Below, piece by piece: positions 22,960 to 36,100 of a stretch of 64,000 bases of DNA (the stretch's first letter is position 1; each line of letters opens with the position of its first letter). This DNA is from Pseudorasbora parva. Lineage: Eukaryota > Chordata > Actinopteri > Cypriniformes > Gobionidae. The stretch lies in the NCBI RefSeq assembly GCF_024679245.1, contig NC_090178.1:4797702-4861701 (forward strand). The letters run 5' to 3'. The position numbers were made by a program, and so were the translations under genes. The notes beneath the pieces were generated by a model. That model had not been told where the DNA came from. It saw nothing but the letters and a program-made list of their open reading frames with translations, and searched no databases.

Positions 22960-23520
22960 TTATGCAATAAGGAATTATTAGGATGTAATACAATACATGT
23001 TTGTGTATATATAGTATTACATTCTAATGATCTTTATTACAGAGAATTTAATACAGAAAATTTGATTTAGAAATATGGGTTCCACATGCAGTCATTTTGA
23101 TTGACATTTTCTGACCAAACCTGCAAAAACAATTACCTGTTGAAGCATTAGACCTTTCAAAAGAACCATTAATCCCAAACCAACCTGGAAAAGAACAAAA
23201 CAAATACTGCATACAGAAGCAAAATGTATACCTTACTAAATCAGTCCAGTAGTACAGAAGATGTGATGCTTCTCCAGTCTTCAGAGCTTTGTCTCATTAT
23301 GTCATTTTGACACAAGCTGCATCTATGATGACAAAACAGGAAAGAAGCAACACATTTTTTATTTCACTGAAAGTGGTGAGTTTTTTTTTAACAGCACAGC
23401 CACAGAATGCTTTTTCTGTGTGCATTTTGACCTGATTTTAATTTTACTCAGTGGATTAAATTACAAGATGGGAAGTCAAAGAGGGAAGTTTCTTCTTCTA
23501 CAAACATCTTTATGAAAATT
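22960..23520. repeat. Duplicated non-coding block, copy B (matches 9111-9675)
   Basis: Partner of the block at 9.1-9.7 kb, here upstream of FFAR copy B. The same order of sub-blocks is kept: TTTAGAAATATGGGTTCCAC, CAGTCCAGTA, GTCTTCAGAGCTTTGTCTC, GCAACACATTTTTT and AGTCAAAGAGGG. It ends where the CA array begins. Confidence 0.6.
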
Positions 23521-23696
<176 letters not shown>

Positions 23697-23799
23697 TACA
23701 AAAAGAAGAATGAATGAGTACAATTAAAATTGATTCCTGACTTGGAGAACTTGCATTAAAGGTGTAATGAAGAACAAAGCGAATAAAATTTGGATAATT

Positions 23800-24570
23800 T
23801 ATTTGTACATCTGATCAAACATTTACTTTTCATCCTGTTTTTTGCTTGGCCTGTCAACAATCTATTTTACTTCAAATCATTAGCATTTTCCACATCATTA
23901 ACATAAAAATTAAAGAGCTTAATTAATAGCGTGTCCGTTAGGTGGGTCTCCTTCATACTCAAATGCACAATCCATCCACAAAAGCACCGTGGCGGATCGC
24001 AGTAATTGAGCGGCGTTACAAGAAGCATCTGTGAGCAGAAAGCTCAATAAATAGTTGCGAGAGGACAAATAGTGGCAGTCCATTATTTATCATTTAGTAG
24101 TTCAGCTCTGCCAGTCATCCTAATTCATTTGGATTTTGTTCGAGAGTTCCTGTCTGTGGAAAAACACTGCATTGTGTTTTATTTTCAGATACTTGAGCAC
24201 AAGAAAAATCCCATAGCAGCATTGTTCTGATGGATAAAACTCAACAGCCACGGCTTTCACATGCCTACGTGACAGTTGTGCAGGAGAAACAAAAAGATCA
24301 GTCCTTTTATCAATAATGCGGTCGCTCCGACAAAACACAAAGATTTGTACGGCACAATAAGCGGAGGGCCGGAGGAATGGCTGAGCATGTTTCTTTCCAC
24401 CAGAGAGACATTGTGCTTTGTAAGAACGTTTTTTTTTTTTTTTGCAGTGCAAATAGCATCGAACTCGACGAGGGCTGCATTTTCTCAGCGTCTGGGTCTG
24501 CCTCTATGGACCTGGGGGAGACAAGAAGGAGAAAAGAAAGAACAAAATGCTTCATTTGATATAAATCATG
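23800..24570. promoter_or_regulatory. Repeat-free non-coding stretch, candidate conserved element
   Basis: Unlike its surroundings, this stretch shows no transposon end or microsatellite and has balanced composition. It holds homeodomain-type cores (TTAATTAA, TTAATGATG, TAATGA) near 23880-23935. No coding frame is convincing. The minus-strand frame at 24555-24310 begins like a signal peptide but runs into a poly-Lys stretch from an A/T run. Confidence 0.3.
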
Positions 24571-25744
24571 TCTAAAGGCCCTTTCACATCACCCGAGTCA
24601 GCGCTGCCCAATGAACTGCACTCAGCATCAGGTACAGTGTTACCTCAGTTTAAAGTTCAACACCATTTGCCTCTAATGATTTTTGGACAATTTGCATGAT
24701 GTATGCAAAGTCTAAATGTCCAATGACAAGTCTGACTTCACACACAAGTTAATCATTTAGAGTAAAAGACACCACATCATTTAAAAATCTAACTTTATGA
24801 AGAGATGCATCATGATGCATTGTTACCTTTTCACTTTCACATCCACTTTTCATACTTTTGGCGTGCATGGTACTCCACTGCTTTCGAATTAGAAGCTTTT
24901 GGCGTCATTTCACACCCACGCGGAATTTTATCGTCATGATTAAATTACATAATGGGGTATAATTTTGCCATTAGACATATGTTAGAGTGTGATTTTTCAT
25001 TTACACTATTTAGACATGTTTTAGCACATAACCCAAACGCTAAACCTACCGATTTGTATATTATTATAATATAAAAGACAGATACAACTACAGTCAAAAT
25101 TTATTCAAAGAGTGTTCTGAAGCCAAAAAATTGGTTTGTGTGAGCAGCGGACCCAAAAGCAATCACCGTCTCCATCTGCCGTCGATCTCAGATCCTGCGA
25201 ACACACATTCAAATATTGCCACCAAAAGAAGCATTAGTCGTCTTTGATTGTGAAATGTGTTTCTTGTGACCGACTACATCATGCGAACGTTTTGGGTGTA
25301 TCTTTGAATGAGATACGACGTTCACGGAGGGGATCATTTTCAGTCATTAAAACCTTTAGTTCTACTCTATTCTTCATATAAAGATAGCGTATGGCTTCAG
25401 AAGTCTTGGAACGCAACACAATACTGTTTTTTGTTCAGATTTTGCAATAAATACATGAGACTGTACTTTAATTTGCCTGTAATGTGTTTTATACCGTTGA
25501 GAAGTGTCAACGGTTTTGGGTGGGGTTATGTGTGCCAAAATATCAATGAAAGTATACATATTGATCAAATAATTTCTACTTTTACAAAAGTAAAAAGAAA
25601 GTAGTGCAAAGAATTAAATTCATAAGAATATTGTCCAGAATATTGTCATTTAAAAGTTGTTGTTGAGGCCCTAAACTGATGTTGATGATGACATGTTGTG
25701 TTTTGGCCTTAAGCTCCACCAAGTCAGTAGTGTTTGGGCATCCG
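24571..25744. other. Intergenic; partial DNA-element end near 24580
   Basis: GGCCCTTTCACAT at 24576-24588 resembles one end of the element family seen at 36254-36830. Nothing else recognised. Confidence 0.35.
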
Positions 25745-26250
25745 GGTTGCCAGATCTGCTCTAGTTATCACATCGGCAGCTACAAACGTTCCTGCTGATC
25801 CTGCAGCCAATCTGGCAACCTCGAGTCAGGGGGAGGGGGAGAGGGGAGAAACCTGCAGTACCAGTTTTGGCCACAATCTTACATACACTTTTTTTAAAGT
25901 TCTGAATAATTAAGGGCGTGGACAGTGGAGTGACAGGTGGATAGCCATTTATCCACTGTCTGTTAGTCATTACATCACCTCAGCTCCGCCCATGTCCCGT
26001 CTCTTTGCCCATTTTCGGTTATCCGAGTGTGAATCATGATGACGTGCTGCCAAAATCACGGACACTACGTCCATATTTTTTACAGTATATGGTGAGAACA
26101 CATTGTCCTTTACTGTCATCATCTGATGCTGATTTAGCATTCTTCCATGTAACTTGTAATTGTAAACATGTAAATGTCTCATTTTGCCCAGAAGAAAGTC
26201 AAACGGGTTGCTGTTTAGTCTGACTAGAGGGTATGCATTGACGTCACTTT
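25745..26250. repeat. Probable non-autonomous DNA transposon
   Basis: GGTTGCCAGATCTG (25746) and its near-complement CAATCTGGCAACC (25809-25821), with a GGGGGAGGGGGAG stretch, suggest the end of a dispersed element. Right boundary uncertain. Confidence 0.35.
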
Positions 26251-27934
26251 CCCGCCGGAACATGGACTGAGTGGCAGAAGAGCTGCTGCATGACTGGATT
26301 TAATAGGGGAAACTGCAAAAACATGAGTAAAACAAACGACTAACAGTTTAAATCTAATGGCTGGACTCGATAGTGTTCTTTACCAAAAATCCAGTGATCC
26401 ATGGATATTGACATGCAGCCAGGAATAAAGTTCCCTGGTGTTTATATGTGGCCGATTTCAAAGCCAGGGAAATACATAAAGCTAATTCGCCTGGGAATGC
26501 TTTATATAAATACAATATAGATATAGGTCTAAATCCGGGTGATCACTTATTTAATTTTTACATCGTCCAGCCCTAAAACTTTAGATTTTGGTAGTGTCTA
26601 TCCAATCTTTCAGAAGATTGTACAAAATGAACTGATGAGCAGGGCCACACGCAATCTGTGGACTTATTTTTGTGATTTCTGTGCTGAATTTTGGGAAAAA
26701 CCCTGAGGAATGGTTTTAAATGTGTTAAAAAGATCTAAAAGTATTGGAACTGAAAACATTACAAATAAAATATCGACTTATTAACTTTAATTTAAGGTTA
26801 ATGATACACATACAAATTGAACATCTTAAATAAATAAACTATTTCATCATTCAACAATACAGCAAAATAAATAAATACCTACCCAAGTAAATTAACTACT
26901 GTTTTTTATTATTTTATTTTAATTTAAATAGCTATAAATAAGTCATTTTTGTAGACAAATGATGTTTCCTTAACTCATCTAGGGTCAATTTAATTTTAGA
27001 CATTTTAAAATGTCACAAAAAAGTGACACATTAATCAGCTCAGACTACTACACGTCACAGTCGCGCACGCGTAGGCTGAGTATCCTTCTCAATATCACTC
27101 TCAGCTCTTATCTCAGGAAGTCTGTGGGCGCGGATTCCGCGTGGGCTAGCTGATTAGATACGATATATAACAACAATACAATATATAGGATATGATTTCA
27201 CCCGAAAATTCAACATGCTGACACAAAATAACTGCAAATGCAAATCCACGGTTTGCTGCCTAGTTGTTTCCTTGCATGCAGAAACAGTAATGAACCCGTT
27301 TTTTTCTTTTTACGAAAGATCACCACGGATTACACAAATACGTGTTTTCACTGTTTGCTGTGAACATTGCACACTAGCGGCCTCGTACAATTGCTTTTCA
27401 CCAAGCGGTGCACTGAAGCCTTGTTGCCTTGAGTCATGTGACATTAACATATTCACATCCTCATAAGTGACTGATTTGGAACGGACTACATCAATGAAAC
27501 ACAAATAGCATACAGCTGAGCTGACAGTGTGATATTTTTATACGCATTAATCTATAGCACATTCCAATACTGAGTAAAATACTTGTACAATAATAATTTC
27601 TCATGATTTCAGATTCATTTAGGCCTACTCGTTGATCATTGCATGCTGGGATTGCATGCACCATAAAGGATACCATGAATGTGGCCAAAACAAGATGTCT
27701 TAGGAAGCAGCATACTCATAAAATGCATTATGAATCTCAATCTTTACATCAAACGCTGACTGGGTTTTGGAACAGAGCGTCACTAAAACATAGAAGTCAT
27801 ATTTATATAATCAGCACTTTATCCATTACAGATTACTTCACAGTAACAAACAGTGTAATGTTAATGTAATAAGTAAATAATAAGTTGATCAAGGTTAAAA
27901 AATAAAGATGAAAATTAAGTTAAAACTGGTTGAA
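26251..27934. other. Intergenic, downstream of the CEACAM-like gene
   Basis: AT-rich, no gene recognised. A hAT-like terminus CAGCCCTA is at about 26565-26572. If the tail exon of the neighbouring gene is spliced at 27986, its last exon would have to lie here. Confidence 0.4.
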
Positions 27935-29749
27935 TTATTTTGGCCACGGTAAAGAAATTGAAAAACATGTTGCCAAGTTACTAACCTGTTGCATGTGCAT
28001 TGGGTGTCCATGCATGGGATGCATTCCTGGCAATCGTTGAGGGCTTGTATGCCACACTTGAGTCCGTCTTTGCACGTTTGGAGATCTGTGTTTGCGTTGC
28101 ACGTTCACAGGCTGGATGTTGCGTGCCTGATGCATGCGTTCACGTGGAAGCGCCTGGAACTGATCCGGCCTCAACACCGGAGGTGGAGTAGGAGGCCTCT
28201 GACCTGCTTTGTTGTGTTGCTGGACGGGTTGAGAAGGTCCAGGGTTCTGGAGGGCAGCTTGAGTCTGTTGGATCCTGTTGTCGAAGGGGTTATCGGTCTG
28301 GGTGGTGTGTTGGCGTAGTGCAGCCTGAGTAAGAGGAATGGATGGCTGAGCACCAGTCTGATGTGGTCTGGTGGCAGTTTGCGTCTGAGGATGTGTTTGA
28401 GATGTAGTCGTTCCCAAAGGCAGACCAACGTGGTTTCGATTCTGACTTTGAGAGGTTTGGGTTTGAGGTACTGTAGGCTGTATTCTCAGCTGTGTTCTGA
28501 GGCCCTGTTGTATTACTTGGCTCTGCACATTTGGGTCCATTTGAGAGTGGCTGAGCACGTTGTGAGCGATTGGTCTTTGGAGGTCTTCTCTTTGGGAAGC
28601 AGGAGCTTGGGCCATCCTGGCTTCACGATCAGTCTCCCGGTGTCTCCCATCAGAACGACCAATGTGGTTTGGATTCTGACTTTGAGAGGTTTGGGTTTGA
28701 GGTACTGTAGGCTGTATTCGTGGCTGTGCGCTGATGCCCTGTTGTATCACTTGCCTCTGCACATTTGTATCCATTTGAGAGCGAAAGATCACAGTGTGGA
28801 GGTCTCCTCTTTGGGAAGCAGCTTGGGTCATCCTGCCTTCAGGTTCAGTTTCCCGGTTTCTCCCACCAGTACGACCCCGCCTTGCATTTCGTTGTGGAGA
28901 TCTAGACCGCCCATCCGAGGATCTACTGCTGTCTGAGCTGTCGACTTCACGGTTGGGGTACGCTGGCGTTCCCTGCAAACGGTCCCAAGGCATCTGCTGG
29001 GGGCGCGTGCTGGTGTCATTTAACTGATTGTTGGTCCTAACGGGGCTTGAATGTCGAGTTCGCTCTTCTGAAGATTGTGAGTTGGCAGTTCGGCGGTTTG
29101 CATAGGTTTGGGTGGTAGGGTGCGAGTGGCCCGTCTGAATGAGGGCGTTGGATTGGCGAGATCCATTAGTTGTAACATTACTAAGAAACGTCTGTGTTTG
29201 ATTACCCAAACTCAAAGACTCAGAGTTTAACAAACCATTGTGATGGTTGCTGCTCGTATGCTGACTATGTAGAGCACTTTCTCTCTTGTCTGCATGTTGT
29301 TGGATTGCCTGACTTGGCTGGTTTGCTTCTGGAGGGTATGTGTTTAAGTTGACATGCACCGTTTGAGGTTGTGTATTGTTAAGCTGGTCAGTACGTGGCA
29401 ACGTGTTGAGGTTTACATGAACTGTATGGGCAAGTGCCCCAGGCTGAGAACTGCCCGTTTGTATGAGAATATTAGGATTGTGCTGGACAGGCTGTGGGAA
29501 CAACCTCTGAGGGTTATTGTTTGGATATGAATTGTTGTTCTGATGCCCATTGTCTGGGATTGCACTGAAGTTGTGGTGTGTGTTCAGATGGTCATTATGA
29601 TGGAGTGGGTTGGAGCTGCTGGGAATGTTTTGTGACATTGTGTTGATGTTCCCATTGTTGTTATTGGGAACGGCGGTAAAGTTCTGTGGCAGTGAGTTGT
29701 GTAATGTTGGATCAGGGTGGTTTCCATTGACAAGAGCACTGTTTGCAAT
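27935..29749 (-). CDS. Tail exon of the CEACAM-like receptor (Q/N/H-rich, disordered)
   Basis: The acceptor TTTTTTTCAG ends at 29750, and the exon reads [14 protein letters not shown] onward for 604 codons. Gln, Asn, Thr, His, Pro, Ser and Arg dominate, and Trp and Tyr are rare, so a folded domain is unlikely. It contains two copies of [13 protein letters not shown] sequence and a 78-codon direct duplication. A possible donor at 27985/27986 would remove the last 17 residues. The function of the tail is unknown; low-complexity prion-like character is inference from composition. Confidence 0.75.
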   Translation of the reverse strand: MANSALVNGNHPDPTLHNSLPQNFTAVPNNNNGNINTMSQNIPSSSNPLHHNDHLNTHHNFSAIPDNGHQNNNSYPNNNPQRLFPQPVQHNPNILIQTGSSQPGALAHTVHVNLNTLPRTDQLNNTQPQTVHVNLNTYPPEANQPSQAIQQHADKRESALHSQHTSSNHHNGLLNSESLSLGNQTQTFLSNVTTNGSRQSNALIQTGHSHPTTQTYANRRTANSQSSEERTRHSSPVRTNNQLNDTSTRPQQMPWDRLQGTPAYPNREVDSSDSSRSSDGRSRSPQRNARRGRTGGRNRETEPEGRMTQAASQRGDLHTVIFRSQMDTNVQRQVIQQGISAQPRIQPTVPQTQTSQSQNPNHIGRSDGRHRETDREARMAQAPASQREDLQRPIAHNVLSHSQMDPNVQSQVIQQGLRTQLRIQPTVPQTQTSQSQNRNHVGLPLGTTTSQTHPQTQTATRPHQTGAQPSIPLTQAALRQHTTQTDNPFDNRIQQTQAALQNPGPSQPVQQHNKAGQRPPTPPPVLRPDQFQALPRERMHQARNIQPVNVQRKHRSPNVQRRTQVWHTSPQRLPGMHPMHGHPMHMQQVSNLATCFSISLPWPK

Positions 29750-32700
29750 CTGAAAAAAAAGCGGTATTGTTGTAAACTGAAAAACACATCATGACCTTTG
29801 CGATGATTACAAGGTACTTTTATGTGGCCATTAGGTTTTATGAAATATATTACATTAGTTTTGCAATCCTTAGCTTGCAACTAGTGAGTATGAGTCTTAA
29901 TATGAAGAAGTTTTAATATCAAACTGTTGTAGTTGGTCAATTTAATCTAGGACCTTTAATCTAAGATCTTAAATGAAATCTTTTAACCACAATATTAATA
30001 ATAATAATTATTATTTTGGTTATTATTACAAATAACCATTATTAGGTAACACTTTACTTGAAGGGGTGTGCATAAGACTGACATGACATCTTCATAATCA
30101 TGAAATGAATGTCATGAATATGAAGTTTTCATGCATGTTTATGACAACTGCCATTAAGTGTCATTTGCTCAATTATGTCCTTTTAATGCAAAGATAACAT
30201 TATGAGATGTCTTTGTTATGACAACGTGACATAAACCAATACATCATAACCTGTCAGTGTCTTTGACATGAAAACTTGACATTACCAAGACAACATAACC
30301 TGTAATAAACATGAAACTACTTAGCTTTAGGGTTAACATTAAACTGTCATATGGTTTTGATGTTGACTGTGGCCATTAAACTGTCATACATTTTTTTCAG
30401 TGGCAAAAGTTTAATTTATCATTAAAATGTCATTAAGTGTTAATACTCTGTCAAATGGTTATTTTATAACAGCATTATTAATATTTTTCAGTTCATTTAA
30501 AAAAATAAAAAAAAAGTCCTCCGCCAGCTTCAACAGAAGGTTAGATAATAGACAATTTCAAATGTTTTAAAAATATGAACAGGAGTTCGAGAAATAAAAT
30601 AAATCATTTATTTTTAAGACCTGTTCTCTAATCCGAAAAAAAGGAAACACATACACAAATAATGGCCATTACACAAAATAAATATATATTAACAGCATAT
30701 ACACACATAAAAAAATACTGAAAAATAACACTGTCAAATTACTTCACTTTATAAATTATCATCCGATATATAAAAATAAGAGAAATAGTCTTTGGAGCCC
30801 CACCCCGGGCTGAACAGGGAATGGTTGCGGCTAGGTCCTGGGCCAGAACAGTATATATAGGTCCAACGTTTACGCCTGAACCCCTTTTGACAGTGCACAA
30901 GCTCACAGGATTCAGCCATAACAAACAGACGAACAAAGAAATGGTAAGAATAAACTCAAACTATTCATTAAAGAGTAATCGCATTTAACTCCAAACAAAA
31001 GTTTAAATAAAGTATATAAAACCCAAAATAATGTTGCTGTGAGTTTTTCTTCTTACTGCAAACTAAATTTACATTAAATACCTAAACTAACCTGACTGAG
31101 GCTCAGCCAACGTCCATCAAAGCGTACACCAAACCAGCGGTGCCACCATAGACATCAGATAGGTGTATATGATGTCTGTGGGTCAAACGCTATCATTTTG
31201 AGCTGAGTTTTCAATGAAAGGTACAATTTCCTCTATTATGCCATAGTTCAGGTCAAGAAAAATATTCATGGCACCGTTATAAAATTACTTGACAGAGTAA
31301 TGACAATTAATGACATGTTAATGACAAATTCAAGTTTAATAATTAATCTGTTATGTCATGTTTATGACATTATTTTATGTTATGCTATGTCTTGGTAATA
31401 TCAAGTTGTCATGACAAAGACACTGACAGGTTATGATGTATTGGTTTATGTCAAAGACATCTCAAATAATGTCATCTTTGCATTAAAAAAATGACATAAT
31501 TAAGCAAATGACACTTAATGGCAGTTGTCATAAACATGCATAAAAACTCCTTTGTGTTCATGACGTGTCACGTCATGATTATGAAGGTTTCATGTCAGTC
31601 TTATGCACACCCCTTCAAGTAAAGTGTCACCCATTATTATTATAATTTTTTTTTTTTATTATTATTTGTAAGAGAATATACAGTATATATATTGTAAATT
31701 ATTTCATTTTTTTAAGCCATATCATCATGTCAACAAAATCTAAATATTGTACAATATACATATTCTTTTTTAAATAATAATATGGCTGAAAGAAATCGAT
31801 ATAATTTACAGCCCAAAGAGGTATTACTCTACATTACACAGAACACGAAAGAAGAAAGTGTGTCGTACTGTGATGCCTTCATTCTGGTTTGTCTTCTGGA
31901 GTCCAATAGCATCTTTGAGTCTCCGATCAACTGTGAATATGAGCATATGAGCATGTCAGAGACTTAGCATCAAAAAGCAAAACAGCAGACAGAAGCATTC
32001 AGGAGGGACATACCGTTTCTTTGCCGCAGAAGCACAATAATGACAATAATAATAATTATGAGTGCAACAACACAGGCAACAACAATCCCTGCTACGGCCC
32101 CTGCACTGAGACATGTACCTGCGAAGCAGAAAGGTGAGATTTTACATATAAAGACTTAGATTTGCAAGCAGAAGACATAAATGGAGCCAGGGCATGAAGG
32201 GCAAGGGAAAAAAAACACATCAGAAACATCAATAATGGAGCTAGAAAAAAAGGGAAAATATCCTGCAGAGGAAATGCATTGTAGGCGGATGGAAATTATG
32301 ACTCCTTCCAGTATGTTGACACATGAATTTATCAATCTTGTAGTTGATCACTCTCTCCGGTCAAGAAAATTAATGTCAGGCCGAAGAATGAACTGACAGA
32401 GGCATCCATCACGGTGGTGCCACAGAGAGCCATTAACTCACCCACAATGGCCAGGTTTATCTGCTGCTTTAAAGCCCCTCCTGTGATGTCATTCTGTGCC
32501 GTGCAGGCATAAGAGCCACTCTGATTGGTGGAGAAGATCTGCAGACTCAACACACCACTTCCTGATTGGCCGGCGGTTACCGGCTGGCCGTTAAGTTCCC
32601 ATGAGAAGGAGGCAGGAGGTAAAGAGGTCGACGTACAGGTGAGACGCACCGTCTGTCCCACCGTGGCATCTCCACCGCCAACACACTCACTTGAGGTCTT

Positions 32701-33055
32701 TGTCAACTGTGGGGCGTCTGGACCATCTGAGTAACCAATGATATTAAAGATTAAAATACTTAAAGGATTAATTCACTTCCGAATTAAAATGTTGATGGTC
32801 CCTTTAACACATTCTGCAATGTTGCAACTACAGTGTTAGAATAAGTTGACATGTATAGTTGCAAAGTTACTTATAGTCAGTAGAATGTCTGTTGAAGGAC
32901 CATCACAATAAACAGTTAGCAGATATTAAGGAGACAGTCTACTAATACTCTAATGATAGTTAGCTAACATGTAGTTGCAAAGTTCAAAATCGACCATCAA
33001 AATAAACTGTTACCAAATTTTCTGATACCCCCCCTCCCCAACACACACTGTATAT

Positions 33056-33133
<78 letters not shown>

Positions 33134-36100
33134 CATCCATCCATCCATCCATCCATCCATCCATCCATCCATCCATCCATCCATCCATCCATCCATCCAT
33201 CCATCCATCCATCCATCCATCCATCCATCCATCCATCCATCCATATTAGCGATGTCACAATACTCAATATAATATTGAACCGTTCGGTACGGCATTCACG
33301 GTTCAATAAGCGCTGGTGAATTGCGTTGTTTTTTCGGTTTTGCATTGAATTAATTATTTCCATTTCCCTCCGTTTGAAATATTTCTCTCAGTTTATTTCA
33401 GCTCTTTCTGAGTGTGCCTGTGAGTGTGCCTGTGATTTGAGCAAATATCCAATCATATGCACTAAAGTTAGGGGGTGTTTAGCCGCGTTTTAAAGATTAA
33501 ACATTTAATTTGCGTGCAAGGCACGGACTGTTTAATGCATGCACTGTTTTGCATTGAGCGTGCGCATTAAACGTCTGTCAAACAGGTAAATACTGGACAG
33601 TCTTACTGCGCTAATACTGTCAAACACACACAAGGTTAACATATAAACACATTCGGTTATGTCTAAAGTGAAAGTAAAATCGGGTGTGTGCGTCTATATA
33701 TGAGATGTGAGCAGGTCTTCAATTGAAGAAGCAGCCTAGTGAACTGCTTGTCCTTAAAGGGGCAGTTCACCTCTAAAATGATGTTAATAAAAAAAAGACA
33801 TTTAATACAGTAGCTTTTAATAAATGTTTTAAGTTAAGCCTACATTTATTCATTCAATTTCATACTTAAATGCTACTGTACATCTCTGAGCTGCCACTGT
33901 AAATCTTTATCAATATTTATTTTATATTATTCAATACACTTGGAGGGTTTTTAGGTAAAGTTTTAAGTTTAAGTAAGGGAGTTTCAAGTCTTTTAAGTAA
34001 AATAAAGTGTATTGCAATAAAAATAAATTCTCCTTAACCTCTTTCTGTTCCTGTCGCCTAAGAATAGCAAAAAAACGAACCGAACCGAAAAACCCTGGTG
34101 AAAAACGGGAGGTATGTATTGAACCGTGGGCTAACTGTATTTTTGCATCCCTTATATATATATATATATTATAATATAATTTGCCAATTTGTTATTTTCC
34201 CATGATTTTATAGGGAATTAAACATTTTTTTATTTCTGCACCTAGAAAACTTAATTTATTAAAATCTTAAAGTTATGGGAATTTCTATGAGTAGACATTT
34301 TTTATAGAATTCACTGAGAAATTGTTTGTTTTTTTAAAAGTGTTTCCCGTAATGAGAAACAACTGGAAAAGTTAATTGATTCAAATTCACTGGGCATAAA
34401 AAGTGTGAAATCTGGATAACATTAATTCTTATTATATTTTATTTTATTAAATAGTTTTAATGTATTGTTAGTTTATATAGAACAGATTGAAGACAAGCAG
34501 CAGAAATGCTGGATCTATCTGGCTTGGACCATATCACCATGATTATTTACCATATATACCATTTTAGAGTTGCATTTCCAGCCAAAAACTACAATATACA
34601 CAGTTACTGTGAAACTCACCAAAAGAAAACAATGACTCAAGATGAATTGTCAATGACTCACAGTACACACTGAGGGTGGCCTTGGCTGTTTGGGCACTGA
34701 CGGCGTTGCTGACGGTGCATGTGTACTCCCCTGCATCATCTCTTCTGGCTGGCTTGATGATAAGAGATCCAGCGCTGATGGTGATGCGGGTGTCAGAGGA
34801 CAGAGCAGTGCCTCCTTTACCCCAAACCACACTGACCTCTGAACCGGCAGACCAGCTGCAACTCAGCGACACATTTACACCCTCCAGAGGCAGAGGAGGT
34901 AGAGACAAACTCACTCCGGTCACAGCGTCTGGAGATGGACAACAAAGACAGGGGAAGGAAGCTGGTTTACGCCACAACTTTTTATCTAACAATTCTGGCT
35001 TTTTTTTCCTCACAATTGGAAAAAATATCTTCTAGTTTTCTGTCTTTTTTTTCTTCTGACTTTTTTTTTAATATCTTGTCATTCAGATTCTTCATAAGAC
35101 TACATAAGTCTTCATAAGTCTACATCTTGCATGCAATTCTGTTTTTTTTTCACCACAGAATAATAAAATAAAAAGGTAATTGCAACATTTTGTCTCACAA
35201 TTCAGACTTTTCAGAATTGACCATATGCACAGAAAATTCTTAAGAACGCGAAAACAGTCATCTGCAAAACTTCCTGTGAAATGTCACTTGTTGGTGTGGT
35301 GATACCTTCAATTTCCTGATCTTGCTTTAACAGCATCAATAGTGTAGTACTTAGTTTATAATCAGAATACAGTCACTTAAATTGTCAGGCCTAGGATTAA
35401 TTTAGTTATTCAAATGTAAGACGACATACAAAAAGATGCATCCCAGTGTGCCTCCTTAGCAAAATTTGACAATAAGTTTTCACCTTTAAATGTGAAAAAA
35501 GCCTCAGCGGTGTAAATTAAGATTTGTGCACTGTAGTTTGATTCATTAAACAAAAAGGGAGAGGTTCTCATTTTCTGTGCAATTTATTCGCATGACAACT
35601 TTATGAAATCTAACGATTTTATAATGTTTATTATTTATTTAAAAGAAAAATTTGAAAATTAATTTTCCAAGAAATGGTTAATATGAGCTCCTCTGCCGCC
35701 ATCTGCTGCTTATAGTGGTAATTATTGTCTTTTTAATTTTCTATCAAATACATTTTTGTTTTCTATTAAATGCTGTATTTCCTACATCTTGAAACGTTCA
35801 GTTTTACAAATGGGGACAGTCTCAGTTTTCAGTCATCACATTAAAAATAACACTTGAAGTGCTGAATTTTTTTTACGTGTACTTGTCCAGTTACAGACAC
35901 CGTATTTATTATTCTAACGTTCCTATTGGCTTTAAGTCTTTATTGCAATTAATAAAACTGGTTTAGTGGCAAATTATGTAAACATGATAACTGCATTAAA
36001 ATATAAATACAACATTAAAAAGTCAACCATTGATGGGAGCTGATGGCTCACCGGAAATGCCCAAATCTGGCTTTCCATGACTTTGTGTGCCCATATAATC

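Noticed and set aside
24310..24555. Minus-strand frame starting like a signal peptide
   Set aside because: It runs into poly-Lys from an A/T run, with no donor matching any nearby exon.
28361..28936. 191-codon plus-strand frame opposite the receptor tail
   Set aside because: Shadow of the minus-strand tail exon, which has consistent splice phases and the internal in-frame duplication.
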